NCBI GenBank assembly: GCA_017960705.1
Contig: JAGCYR010000144.1
Span: 1 to 7,368 of the forward strand
Direction: 5' to 3'
Length of the DNA stretch: 7,368 nt
Source: Clostridia bacterium
Lineage (GTDB): Bacteria > Bacillota > Clostridia > Oscillospirales > CAG-272
The position numbers were made by a program, and so were the translations under genes. Each line of letters starts with the position of its first letter. Position 1 is the stretch's first letter. Below are positions 1 to 5,464 of this stretch, piece by piece. The notes under the pieces were generated by a model. It ran no database searches and had not been told where the DNA came from. It worked only from the letters and a program-made list of their open reading frames with translations.

Positions 1-34
1 ATACGAGGGGTTCGATCATAGCAGAAGATATGCC

Positions 35-73
35 AAAAGAGAGCGCACCCCGGAATGGGGTGTGCTCTCTTTT
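35..73 (-). terminator. Terminator hairpin of the tmRNA gene
   Basis: Two 17-base arms (35-51 and 57-73) pair around a five-base loop, ggaat. The GC-rich core is flanked by AAAA on one side and TTTT on the other, so the hairpin can end transcripts from either strand. It abuts the encoded CCA end of the tmRNA, which makes it the natural terminator for minus-strand transcription. Pairing includes one G-T position. It could also stop plus-strand transcription entering from the left. Confidence 0.85.
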
Positions 74-441
74 GGTGGATCTGAGGGGAATCGAACCCCT
101 GTCCGAAAACCGTCGGTATGACTTTCTCCGCGGGCAGTCGCTCTATTGGAATTCCCCTCTTGCAACACCGGGCGACAGGTTTTGCAGTCGGGTAGCCGTT
201 TCGTCCATGACCGGGTCAACGACAAATCCCCGGTTCATGTTCACCGCTGATTTGACGCCGGGCGAGGTTCGCGGTCCTCCCTCACGCGACGGGCGGCTTA
301 AGCCGCGGCACTGCCCTTAGGCAGCCATAGCAAGTTTCTTTTTAGAATCTGCGTTTAATTTTAGGTGAACAGTTTAACGGGATTGCTCGGCCCGCCGCGC
401 TTATCATACTTTCAAATCCCCGGCGAAACCGTTACAGACCC
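73..441 (-). ncRNA. ssrA: Transfer-messenger RNA (tmRNA)
   Basis: This RNA rescues stalled ribosomes: it enters as an alanyl-tRNA mimic, then supplies a short reading frame that tags the unfinished protein for proteolysis. Read on the minus strand it begins GGGTCTG and ends CAGATCC-A-CCA, which form a seven-pair acceptor stem with one G-U pair and an encoded CCA. The T arm has the usual GGGGTTCGATTCCCC, and the 5' part GGTTTCGCCGGGG resembles the conserved tmRNA start. The tag frame most likely resumes at GCA after TAAAC (350-352 in plus coordinates) and encodes ADSKKKLAMAA followed by TAA at 317-319. The length, 369 nt, is normal for a one-piece bacterial tmRNA. The tag ending AMAA instead of the common ALAA is slightly unusual. 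The resume codon is inferred; the RNA identity is not in doubt. Confidence 0.96.
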
Positions 442-463
442 GTGTGATTGCCGGGGGAGACAT

Positions 464-492
464 ATTGTAACACGGAAAGCGGCGTTTGTCAA
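464..492 (-). promoter_or_regulatory. Sigma-A promoter of the tmRNA gene
   Basis: On the minus strand TTGACA (487-492) and TACAAT (464-469) are separated by exactly 17 bases. Transcription should start near position 457, leaving a leader of about 16 nt that RNase P would remove to create the mature 5' end at 441. This matches how tmRNA genes are usually expressed, constitutively from a strong promoter. Confidence 0.9.
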
Positions 493-784
493 GGGGCGGG
501 ACGAAAAACCACCTTTATAATATTCGCGTGTCTGCGTATGGTGCGTACGCGCAGGGTGCGTGCGCGCTTCTGCGCGTATAGAGGATCGCCGGGCGGTCGT
601 TCACGGTTCCGGCGTCGCGATAACCGTCTTTTTGCATTGCTTTTTTGCGTCGGAGCGGCAAGAAAAGCAACGTAGATTTGCAGGGGTTCGCTTTTGGAGA
701 GAACTTTTTTCGTCCGAAAAAACCCCATTTTACGGGCTTTTTTCATCTTTTTCGAAAATTTTTAAATTTTTTTTGAAAAACCTA
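493..784. other. Intergenic spacer with hairpins and phased A/T tracts
   Basis: No credible gene is present between the divergent tmRNA and riboswitch promoters. Possible reading frames here lack ribosome sites and run into the promoters. Visible structure: alternating purine-pyrimidine stretches around 541-580; a six-pair inverted repeat ACGGTT/AACCGT (603-608, 622-627); a roughly 12-pair hairpin with TTGCTTTTTTGC as its 5' arm (637-648 with 658-670); and a series of A or T tracts from 705 to 780 spaced about one helical turn apart, leading directly into the promoter at 785. The tracts suggest curved DNA or an UP-like element. Confidence 0.6.
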
Positions 785-813
785 TTGACAAACCACGACG
801 GGGGGTGTATAAT
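785..813 (+). promoter_or_regulatory. Sigma-A promoter of the c-di-GMP riboswitch operon
   Basis: Perfect consensus boxes TTGACA (785-790) and TATAAT (808-813) with 17-base spacing. The start of transcription should be near 820, immediately before the first aptamer. A consensus promoter fits an operon whose control is exercised after initiation, by riboswitch attenuation. Phased A/T tracts lie directly upstream. Confidence 0.93.
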
Positions 814-820
814 AGGACCA

Positions 821-903
821 GATTAAAAGGCAAAGCAGTTGAAAAGCTGTGACGCAAAACTAAAGGGCCTTCACAAGTTGATTGTAAGGCAGCCAGTTGC
901 ATC
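821..903 (+). promoter_or_regulatory. Cyclic di-GMP-I (GEMM-I) riboswitch aptamer 1
   Basis: The sequence carries the landmarks of the GEMM-I class in order: AAAAGGCAAAGC; a P2 stem (836-840 with 845-849) capped by a GAAA tetraloop; GACGCAAA (851-858); GGGCCT; a second stem (CCTT-ACAA with TTGT-AAGG); and AGCCAGTTGCATC at the 3' end. The first G of GGCAAA (829) corresponds to the position where G favours c-di-GMP and A favours 3',3'-cGAMP in family variants, so c-di-GMP is the expected ligand. A856 is the adenine expected to stack between the two ligand guanines. It lies one base from aptamer 2 and is nearly identical to it. It has no terminator of its own. Confidence 0.94.
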
Positions 904-904
904 T

Positions 905-988
905 GATTAAAAGGCAAAGCAGTCGAAAGACTGTGACGCAAAGCTAAAGGGCCTTCACAAGACCACTTGTAAGGTAGCCAGTTGCATC
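905..988 (+). promoter_or_regulatory. Cyclic di-GMP-I (GEMM-I) riboswitch aptamer 2
   Basis: This is a second complete GEMM-I aptamer. The P2 stem CAGTC/GACTG (920-924, 929-933) differs from aptamer 1 (CAGTT/AGCTG) by paired changes that keep the helix, and the second stem differs mainly in its loop, so the RNA fold is under selection. The discriminator G (913) and stacking A (940) are kept. Its 3' segment GCCAGTTGCA (977-986) is also the 5' arm of the terminator that follows. Ligand binding should therefore hold this segment in the aptamer and prevent termination, making the element an ON switch for c-di-GMP. Confidence 0.95.
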
Positions 989-1010
989 AACGAGTGCGAC
1001 TGGCGTTTTT
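977..1010 (+). terminator. Riboswitch-controlled intrinsic terminator
   Basis: GCCAGTTGCA (977-986) pairs with TGCGACTGGC (995-1004) over ten positions with one G-U pair and an eight-base loop, followed by G and five T (1006-1010). The 5' arm is the 3' strand of aptamer 2, so aptamer folding and termination exclude each other. A further weak hairpin (TTTTCG at 1007-1012 with CGAAAA at 1023-1028) could form in read-through transcripts. Confidence 0.9.
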
Positions 1011-1042
1011 CGTTATATACGGCGAAAACGAAAGGGGAAGCA

Positions 1043-1810
1043 ATGGAAGAGTTTGACGCGAGAGTCAGTCTGATCGACGAAACGCTGAACAGCGGACTCG
1101 ACCCAATCGAACTTCTGGCGACTCCGATCCTCTCCCCCCTGACCGATCTTCCGGTCGCCTACCGCACCCGCCTCCGGATCAACAGCGTCGAGGTCGGCGT
1201 GATCCAACCCGAGCAGTACGATCCGGTCGCGTCCCGCACCTCGCAGTGCGTGTCGCTCGCCCTCTGGAACTTCCGCAGGGTCTGCGACCTGGCGAAGGAC
1301 CTCCGCGAGATCTCCTCGGCGATCGGCTTCTTCACCGTCCGCACCCCGTCCCGAATCCTGACGAAAGGGAAGATCGGGGACCTGGTCGAAACGGTACTGA
1401 AAGACGCCGGGTACGACGATCCCTCGAACGTCTGCTTCGAGTTCCCCCGCGAGAGCGTCTTCTCCGACACCGAAGCGATGGCGAACGGTCTGCGAGTCCT
1501 GAAGACCTTCGGGATCAAGTCCGCGCTGGTCGGCTACGGCGACGAGTTCTGCCCTGCGCCCCGGCTCGCCTCTCTCCCCTTCGACTACGTGATGCTCGAT
1601 GAATCGGTCCTCGCCGACCTGATGAACCCCGAAAAGGAACTGTCGGTCGAGGCGTTGATCAAATACGTTTCCACCTTCGGCGCCGAATATATCGCACTCG
1701 GAAGAACCACCGCCGAAGAGAGCGAACGACTCGTCCGGATACGGGCGTTCGGATACGAAGACAAGGACCCGACCGCCATAACGGAGAGTGAACTTCGCGC
1801 CAAGTTTTGA
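1043..1810 (+). CDS. Degenerate EAL-domain protein, probable c-di-GMP effector or structural protein
   Basis: A 255-residue protein consisting essentially of one EAL-like domain. The family layout can be followed: TPILSPLTDLPVAYRTRLR (27-45) matches the N-terminal 'QPI...GYEALLR' strand; FFTVRTPS (96-103) the 'vNlSp' strand; FEFPRES (132-138) the 'lEitEs' strand; the segment from G157 to G166 the 'G...alDDFG' region; and LPFDYVMLDESVL (178-190) the 'lp.DyiKiDrsfv' region. Active EAL enzymes hydrolyse c-di-GMP using metal-binding acidic residues. Here EAL reads RTR (41-43), the Asn is replaced (R100), the DD pair reads VG (163-164) and the Lys reads M184; only E133 is clearly kept. Catalysis is therefore unlikely. 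No GGDEF, PAS or membrane segment is seen, so it should be cytoplasmic. The start follows AAAGGGGAAG. It is the first gene behind the c-di-GMP riboswitch. Whether it still binds c-di-GMP is unknown. Confidence 0.8.
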   Translation: MEEFDARVSLIDETLNSGLDPIELLATPILSPLTDLPVAYRTRLRINSVEVGVIQPEQYDPVASRTSQCVSLALWNFRRVCDLAKDLREISSAIGFFTVRTPSRILTKGKIGDLVETVLKDAGYDDPSNVCFEFPRESVFSDTEAMANGLRVLKTFGIKSALVGYGDEFCPAPRLASLPFDYVMLDESVLADLMNPEKELSVEALIKYVSTFGAEYIALGRTTAEESERLVRIRAFGYEDKDPTAITESELRAKF

Positions 1811-1822
1811 CGGGAGGATCAA

Positions 1823-2593
1823 ATGACAAGAAATTCGATTTCGCGGTACATCCTCCGGTCCGCCGGTGAGGTCAAGCGATTCCGGATAATGATGCGGGTC
1901 ATCCCGATCGTGATCGCGGTTCTGGTGGCGCTCTCGAGCGTCGTTTACGTCTCCTCTGTGATGTACAACCGATACGGCAGCTACACGGTCACGGTCAACA
2001 AGTTCGATAACCTGAACTACTCCATCGCGCTCACCGAGTACATGATCGAGGACCCCGACAACGAGGGAAAACTGATCCCCGGCAAACCGGTCGCCCGGCT
2101 GAACTCCAAAGCGTCCGAACAGATCCGCGATATGGACGGTGCGACGCTCCCCGACGATATCGACCAGATCAGCGGCGTGCACAACGGAGAGAACTACATC
2201 GCCTACACCTACTACTTGGTCAACAACGGAGAAAAGACGCTGACATACGAATACAACCTCTACATCGTCAACACGACCAACGGCGTTGAAAAAGGGGTGC
2301 GCGTCCGGCTCTACGAGGACGGAGTGGCAACAACTTTCGCAAGAACGCGAACTGACGGCACCGGACCCGAGGAGGGAACCGTAGCGTTTATGGGCGACAC
2401 CACGATCGTAAGAAAGCAGGTCAGCAACTTCGGACCCGGCGCCTACACCCGATTTACCGTGGTGATTTGGATCGAAGGAAACGACGACGACACGACCGAC
2501 GACATCATCGGCGGACAGTTCAAGGTCGATATGAAGGTCAACATTATCGGCGACGCCGAGGGAACCCCGATCGACTTTGAACAACAATCCTGA
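1823..2593 (+). CDS. Membrane-anchored protein with extracellular TasA/camelysin-like domain
   Basis: A 256-residue protein with a short basic N-terminus, one hydrophobic segment (about 26-47) and a long beta-rich outer part. No good cleavage site follows the hydrophobic segment, so it probably remains anchored with its C-terminus outside. Motifs such as YIAYTYYLVNNGEKTLTYEY (about 133-152) and FTVVIWIEGNDDD followed by a final beta-strand resemble the beta-sandwich of TasA/camelysin-type exported proteins. The VIWIEG...D segment matches VIWYEGED in the next gene product, so the two are related. It starts 12 bases after the EAL-like gene, behind GGGAGG, and is surely co-transcribed with it. 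A role as anchor or minor subunit for a fibre made by the next gene is inferred from that pairing; the family assignment rests on motif resemblance only. Confidence 0.7.
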   Translation: MTRNSISRYILRSAGEVKRFRIMMRVIPIVIAVLVALSSVVYVSSVMYNRYGSYTVTVNKFDNLNYSIALTEYMIEDPDNEGKLIPGKPVARLNSKASEQIRDMDGATLPDDIDQISGVHNGENYIAYTYYLVNNGEKTLTYEYNLYIVNTTNGVEKGVRVRLYEDGVATTFARTRTDGTGPEEGTVAFMGDTTIVRKQVSNFGPGAYTRFTVVIWIEGNDDDTTDDIIGGQFKVDMKVNIIGDAEGTPIDFEQQS

Positions 2594-2598
2594 TTCGG

Positions 2599-2623
2599 TT
2601 ATTCTTCCGGCAACGGAAAATAA
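2599..2623 (+). other. Intercistronic hairpin before the secreted-protein gene
   Basis: TTATT-c-TTCCG (2599-2609) pairs with CGGAA-AATAA (2614-2623) around a GCAA tetraloop, with one bulged C. It lies in the 69-base gap between the membrane-anchored and secreted TasA-like genes. There is no T tract directly after it (T6 appears 17 bases on), so it is not a typical terminator. An mRNA-stability or processing element that raises expression of the downstream gene is plausible. Confidence 0.5.
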
Positions 2624-2662
2624 TATACAAATTTGATTATTTTTTAAAAGGAGAAAAAACCA

Positions 2663-3427
2663 ATGAAAAAGCTCAGTCCTGCTCTCGCTCTTCTGCTTGT
2701 CTCGGCTGTTATGCTGGGCACCTCCTCGTTCGCGTGGTTCTCGATGAACACCAATGTCTCCGCAACCGGTATGTCGAACACGGCTGTCACCAATGCAAAC
2801 CTTTACATCAAAGAGGGTTTGATCGATTCTGCGGATTCCATCGACGGCGTCGTTGCGAATATGGCTACCGGTCTTCACAATCTTTCTCCCGCTAATCTGA
2901 CCGCTTCCGAAGGAACCGTTACCGTTCAGATCCCGACCGATTACACGGGCGGCACCGCTCCTACGGTTAGCACTGCCGGGCACGCAGTCAACTGGACTTC
3001 GAAGGGCACTTTCACCGCTACCACTGCGACCTCTACTCTGGCCGTGGTTGCAGATGGTGGGATCGGCAACTACATTGCCGCTGAGACCATGACCATCGTT
3101 CGTAAAGCGCAGTCCGCCAGCACCTATGATGTGGATGCTGTTGTCACCGTTACGCTCGGTGCCGCGTCCGAACTGAACAAGGCCCTGCGCTGCGGCTTCC
3201 TCGTTGGGTCGACCTTCACCCAGATGCCTTCCGCAGAACTCGCCGCTTCGGGCTCCGTCACCTTCTCGTTTACCGATCTGCTTGACGGTGTTGCCGACAA
3301 CGCTGTTCAGAAGATCACCTTCGTCATCTGGTACGAGGGCGAAGATACGAACTGCACGTCCAACAACGCGATCACCGTTTCGACCAACACGGTTTCGATC
3401 GCCTTCACTTCTCGCGCTCACTCCTAA
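2663..3427 (+). CDS. Secreted TasA/camelysin-like surface or fibre protein
   Basis: A 254-residue exported protein. The N-terminus has KK, a hydrophobic core (about 7-19) and then TSSFAWFSMNTNVSATGM (20-37), the arrangement seen in substrates of SipW-like peptidases, where cleavage falls near the AWF segment. The rest is rich in Thr, Ser, Ala and Val and predicted to be all beta, ending with VIWYEGEDTNC and a final strand, as in the preceding membrane-anchored relative. Two cysteines (in LRCGF and DTNCTS) could form a disulphide. Relatives such as TasA form extracellular matrix fibres. A strong AAAAGGAG ribosome site precedes the ATG. Codon choice (many GCT, CGT, TCT, ACC) differs from the neighbours and points to high expression, fitting a structural protein. 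It is the last gene before a strong terminator. Fibre formation is inferred. Confidence 0.78.
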   Translation: MKKLSPALALLLVSAVMLGTSSFAWFSMNTNVSATGMSNTAVTNANLYIKEGLIDSADSIDGVVANMATGLHNLSPANLTASEGTVTVQIPTDYTGGTAPTVSTAGHAVNWTSKGTFTATTATSTLAVVADGGIGNYIAAETMTIVRKAQSASTYDVDAVVTVTLGAASELNKALRCGFLVGSTFTQMPSAELAASGSVTFSFTDLLDGVADNAVQKITFVIWYEGEDTNCTSNNAITVSTNTVSIAFTSRAHS

Positions 3428-3486
3428 ACTGTAATTACTGAGAAACCGCTTAAACCCGCATCTAAAAAACCGCAAACAACCGCAAG

Positions 3487-3517
3487 CCCCCGGGCTCTCC
3501 CGGGGGATTCTTTTGTT
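3487..3517 (+). terminator. Intrinsic terminator of the riboswitch operon
   Basis: CCCCCGGG (3487-3494) pairs with CCCGGGGG (3499-3506) around a CTCT loop, followed by ATTCTTTTGTTT. The stem is all G-C and the T-rich tail is immediate. It sits 60 bases after the secreted-protein gene and separates this operon from the AlbA_2 gene. Confidence 0.9.
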
Positions 3518-3698
3518 TGATCGGGGGAAGGGGAGACGCGGATCGGGGGAAACTCCCCCGCGGGATTACACCGGGAGCGCTCTTTGCAGCGCCTTTTTCT
3601 TTTGTTCTCTTCGTTCACAAATATTCGCGTGAACATCGCTCTGTTCACAATGAATTTCACCAAAAAAACACAAAAATGAAAAATTCTCTGAAAATCAC
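3518..3698. other. Intergenic region with hairpins and TTCAC/GTGAA half-sites
   Basis: No gene is visible. The segment GATCGGGGGAA occurs twice (from 3519 and 3541), and the second copy can pair with CCCCC at 3555-3559. A small hairpin GCGCT/AGCGC (3577-3581, 3588-3592) followed by CTTTTTCTTTT is terminator-like. GTTCAC/GTGAAC hexamers lie in alternating orientation at 3613-3618, 3629-3634 and 3643-3648, and further TTCAC or GTGAA copies are at 3656-3660 and 3707-3711. A-tracts occupy 3662-3694. The half-sites suggest operators for the downstream gene. Confidence 0.5.
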
Positions 3699-3726
3699 TT
3701 GACAAAGTGAAAATCCTGAGTATAAT
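3695..3726 (+). promoter_or_regulatory. Promoter of the AlbA_2 gene with operator-like palindrome
   Basis: TTGACA (3699-3704) and TATAAT (3721-3726) are 16 bases apart; transcription should start near 3733, giving a leader of about 23 nt. The -35 box is embedded in an inverted repeat TCACTT-gaca-AAGTGA (3695-3710). A repressor bound there would block the promoter; the winged-helix protein encoded just downstream is a candidate, as autoregulation. Confidence 0.87.
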
Positions 3727-3755
3727 GGAGGTACAGAGATACAAGGGGAACGTGT

Positions 3756-5060
3756 ATGCTTTTTGAGAGCGAGTCCGTCGGATATAAGCCGCGGATAACC
3801 GAAGAAGTGTATAAAGACGTGATCGCGTTTGCCAATTCCGGCGGCGGGACCCTTTATTTCGGCGTGGATCGGGACGGGAACGAAACGGGTCTCTCCGACG
3901 CGCAAAACCAACTTGCCCGCCTGACCGACGGGATCCGCGACGCGATCCTTCCCGACGTCACCCCCTTCGTAGAATGTAAGGTACAAGAGAATAAAGTGAT
4001 CAAACTTTCGGTCGGAGAGGGAACCGACAAACCCTACTATCTGACGGCGAAAGGCATCCGCCCCGGCGGGGTCTTCGTGCGTCGGGGGACCGAGAGCGCG
4101 CAAGCCGACCCCGAACAGATCAACCGGATGATCCGCGAGAGCGGCGGCGAGAGTTACGAAGAACAACGTTCTCTCGAACAAGCGCTGACCTTCGCTTCCG
4201 CAAAGGATTTCTTCGGGCGGTGCGGCGTCGGCTTCGGCGAGGAACTGTACGACGCGTACGGGCTGTCAAGACGCGGAGCGTATACCAATCTCGGCTTGAT
4301 CTTGTCCGACCAATGTCCGCACACGACCAAGATTGCGGTCTTCAGCGACGAGGAGCTGACGGTCTTCCGCGACTGCAGGGAATTCGGCGGCTCGGTCTGC
4401 CGACAGTTCGAGGACGCGGTCGGGTATCTCACGCTCTGCAACCGAACGGCGTCGACCATTCGGGGAGTGATCCGCACCGACCGTCGGGATTATCCCGAGG
4501 AGGCGATCCGCGAGGCGCTGCTGAACGCGTTCGTTCACCGCGACTACGGTTTCAGCGGCAGCAATATCATCAACGTAAGCGAGTCCAAAATGGAGTTCAT
4601 TTCGCTCGGCGGACTTCCGCCCGGGCTGTCGACGGAGGACGTCCGGCTCGGCATTTCCCAACCGCGGAACCGGAAACTCACCGATCTGTTCCGGCGTCTG
4701 CACCTGATCGAAACCTACGGCACCGGGATTCGCAGAGTGTTCAAACTATACGAGCGGTGCGCCTCACCTCCGGAAATCGCGGCGACCAGGAGCGCGTTCA
4801 AGATTGTTTTGCCCAATATGAACGCGGCGCCCGAACTGACCGACGAATCTCCGGGTCGCCTGACCGATCAGATGAAAACGGTCCTCGACTATCTGGAAAC
4901 GAACGGACAGATCACCGACGAAGAGCTTGAAAGTCTCCTCGGCGTGAAAAAAACGCGGGTCTTCAACCTGACGAAAGAGATGAAGGAACGCGGCTTGATC
5001 GAGTCGATAGGGAGAGGACGGGACAAGCGATTCCTCCCCTGCAAAACGCGTTTCCGATGA
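3756..5060 (+). CDS. AlbA_2 (Schlafen-like) / HATPase_c_4 / winged-helix putative regulator
   Basis: A 434-residue protein of the family often annotated as 'ATP-binding protein' or 'putative DNA-binding domain protein', sometimes misnamed RecG. The N-terminal AlbA_2 domain (about 1-125) shows FESESVGYK, VIAFANSGGGTLYFGVDRDG and RPGGVFVRRG. The middle holds an HATPase_c_4-like region with EALLNAFVHRDY (253-264), a glycine-rich LGGLPPGLS, and TYGTGIRRVF. The C-terminus (about 369-430) is a winged helix: TDQMKTVLDYLETNGQITDEELESLLGVK and a basic wing GRGRDKRF. This domain order fits a nucleic-acid-binding regulator; the exact function of the family is not settled. ATG at 3756 follows AAGGGGAA. 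It has its own promoter with a palindrome over the -35 and is separated by a terminator from the riboswitch operon, so a link to c-di-GMP is not shown. Length is typical for the family. Confidence 0.85.
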   Translation: MLFESESVGYKPRITEEVYKDVIAFANSGGGTLYFGVDRDGNETGLSDAQNQLARLTDGIRDAILPDVTPFVECKVQENKVIKLSVGEGTDKPYYLTAKGIRPGGVFVRRGTESAQADPEQINRMIRESGGESYEEQRSLEQALTFASAKDFFGRCGVGFGEELYDAYGLSRRGAYTNLGLILSDQCPHTTKIAVFSDEELTVFRDCREFGGSVCRQFEDAVGYLTLCNRTASTIRGVIRTDRRDYPEEAIREALLNAFVHRDYGFSGSNIINVSESKMEFISLGGLPPGLSTEDVRLGISQPRNRKLTDLFRRLHLIETYGTGIRRVFKLYERCASPPEIAATRSAFKIVLPNMNAAPELTDESPGRLTDQMKTVLDYLETNGQITDEELESLLGVKKTRVFNLTKEMKERGLIESIGRGRDKRFLPCKTRFR

Positions 5061-5350
5061 CCCGGCACGGTTTCCGCGCTTCGCGCGTCTCCAAACCTTC
5101 CCCTTAAGGGGAAGGTGGCGCTTGCGCCGGATGAGGTGGTCCCCCGTATCTCGCGAATTCGACCTCCGATAATGCCCGTCATCACCTCATTTGTCTCGCT
5201 ACGCTCAACATCTTCCCCTCAAGGGGAAGACTCGGAACGAGCGCTGCGGCGGGTTTTGTATCCTTCGTGTCGCGCCCCCGCGGCATATCACGTTGCGAAG
5301 CAACACGTCACTGCGCCGCCTCGCGGCGCACCCCCCCCGGGGGGGGTGCA
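5061..5350. repeat. Composite palindromic intergenic repeat block
   Basis: A dense set of inverted repeats with no coding gene: a 22-base perfect palindrome with half ACCTTCCCCTT (5095-5116); GGCGC/GCGCC (5117-5128); ATGAGGTG at 5131-5138 with its inverse CACCTCAT at 5183-5190; a near-perfect CTTCCCCT/AAGGGGAAG (5212-5229); GTTGC-gaa-GCAAC (5292-5304); TGCGCCGC-ctc-GCGGCGCA (5312-5330); and a 22-base palindrome containing eight C then eight G (5328-5349). Similar 'CCTTCCCC...GATGAGGTG' blocks occur in intergenic regions of many clostridial genomes, as far as I recall. The outer CTTCCCC palindromes and the inverted ATGAGGTG make it resemble a MITE or REP-like element. It may also terminate transcription of the AlbA_2 gene, though no T tract is associated with any hairpin. 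Confidence 0.7.
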
Positions 5351-5425
5351 TTGAACTTTTTACCGATCTACGGGGGAAAAACGCAACTTTTTTTGAGGCT
5401 TTTTCGTACTTTTTCAGTTTTTTAC

Positions 5426-5464
5426 TTGACTTTTACTTATTCTCTCGCTATAATGGTAGAGAAT
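5426..5464 (+). promoter_or_regulatory. Promoter of the signal peptidase gene with inverted repeat over the -10
   Basis: TTGACT (5426-5431) and TATAAT (5449-5454) are 17 bases apart, with a start expected near 5461. An inverted repeat TATTCTCT (5438-5445) and AGAGAATA (5458-5465), spaced by 12 bases, brackets the -10 box and is a good operator candidate. T tracts centred near 5391, 5402, 5412 and 5420 precede the promoter at roughly helical spacing, as they do before the riboswitch operon. Confidence 0.9.

Noticed and set aside
1..34. GGGGTTCGATCAT near the left edge, resembling a tRNA T arm
   Set aside because: The stem partner does not complete (CATA instead of CCCC), and there is no acceptor stem or CCA that fits; probably chance or the end of something outside the window.
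30..320. Open frames on either strand over the tmRNA gene
   Set aside because: They overlap the structured tmRNA and its terminator; the RNA gene explains the sequence.
560..826. Open frame of 88 codons on the plus strand before the riboswitch
   Set aside because: It reads through the A/T tracts and the consensus promoter at 785-813, has no ribosome site, and its product is low-complexity.
821..988. Tandem direct repeat considered as a CRISPR or satellite repeat
   Set aside because: There are only two units of 83-84 bases with no spacers, and each contains the full conserved core of the c-di-GMP-I aptamer with compensatory base changes.
1013..3475. An 820-codon open frame on the minus strand opposite the whole riboswitch operon
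   Set aside because: It is antisense to three genes with good ribosome sites, family motifs and a shared promoter; its composition (runs of G, R, V, D) is that of a shadow of GC-rich codons, and it has no ribosome site or family match that I can see.
3657..4181. Minus-strand open frame over the start of the AlbA_2 gene
   Set aside because: It is a shadow of a well-supported plus-strand gene and crosses that gene's consensus promoter.
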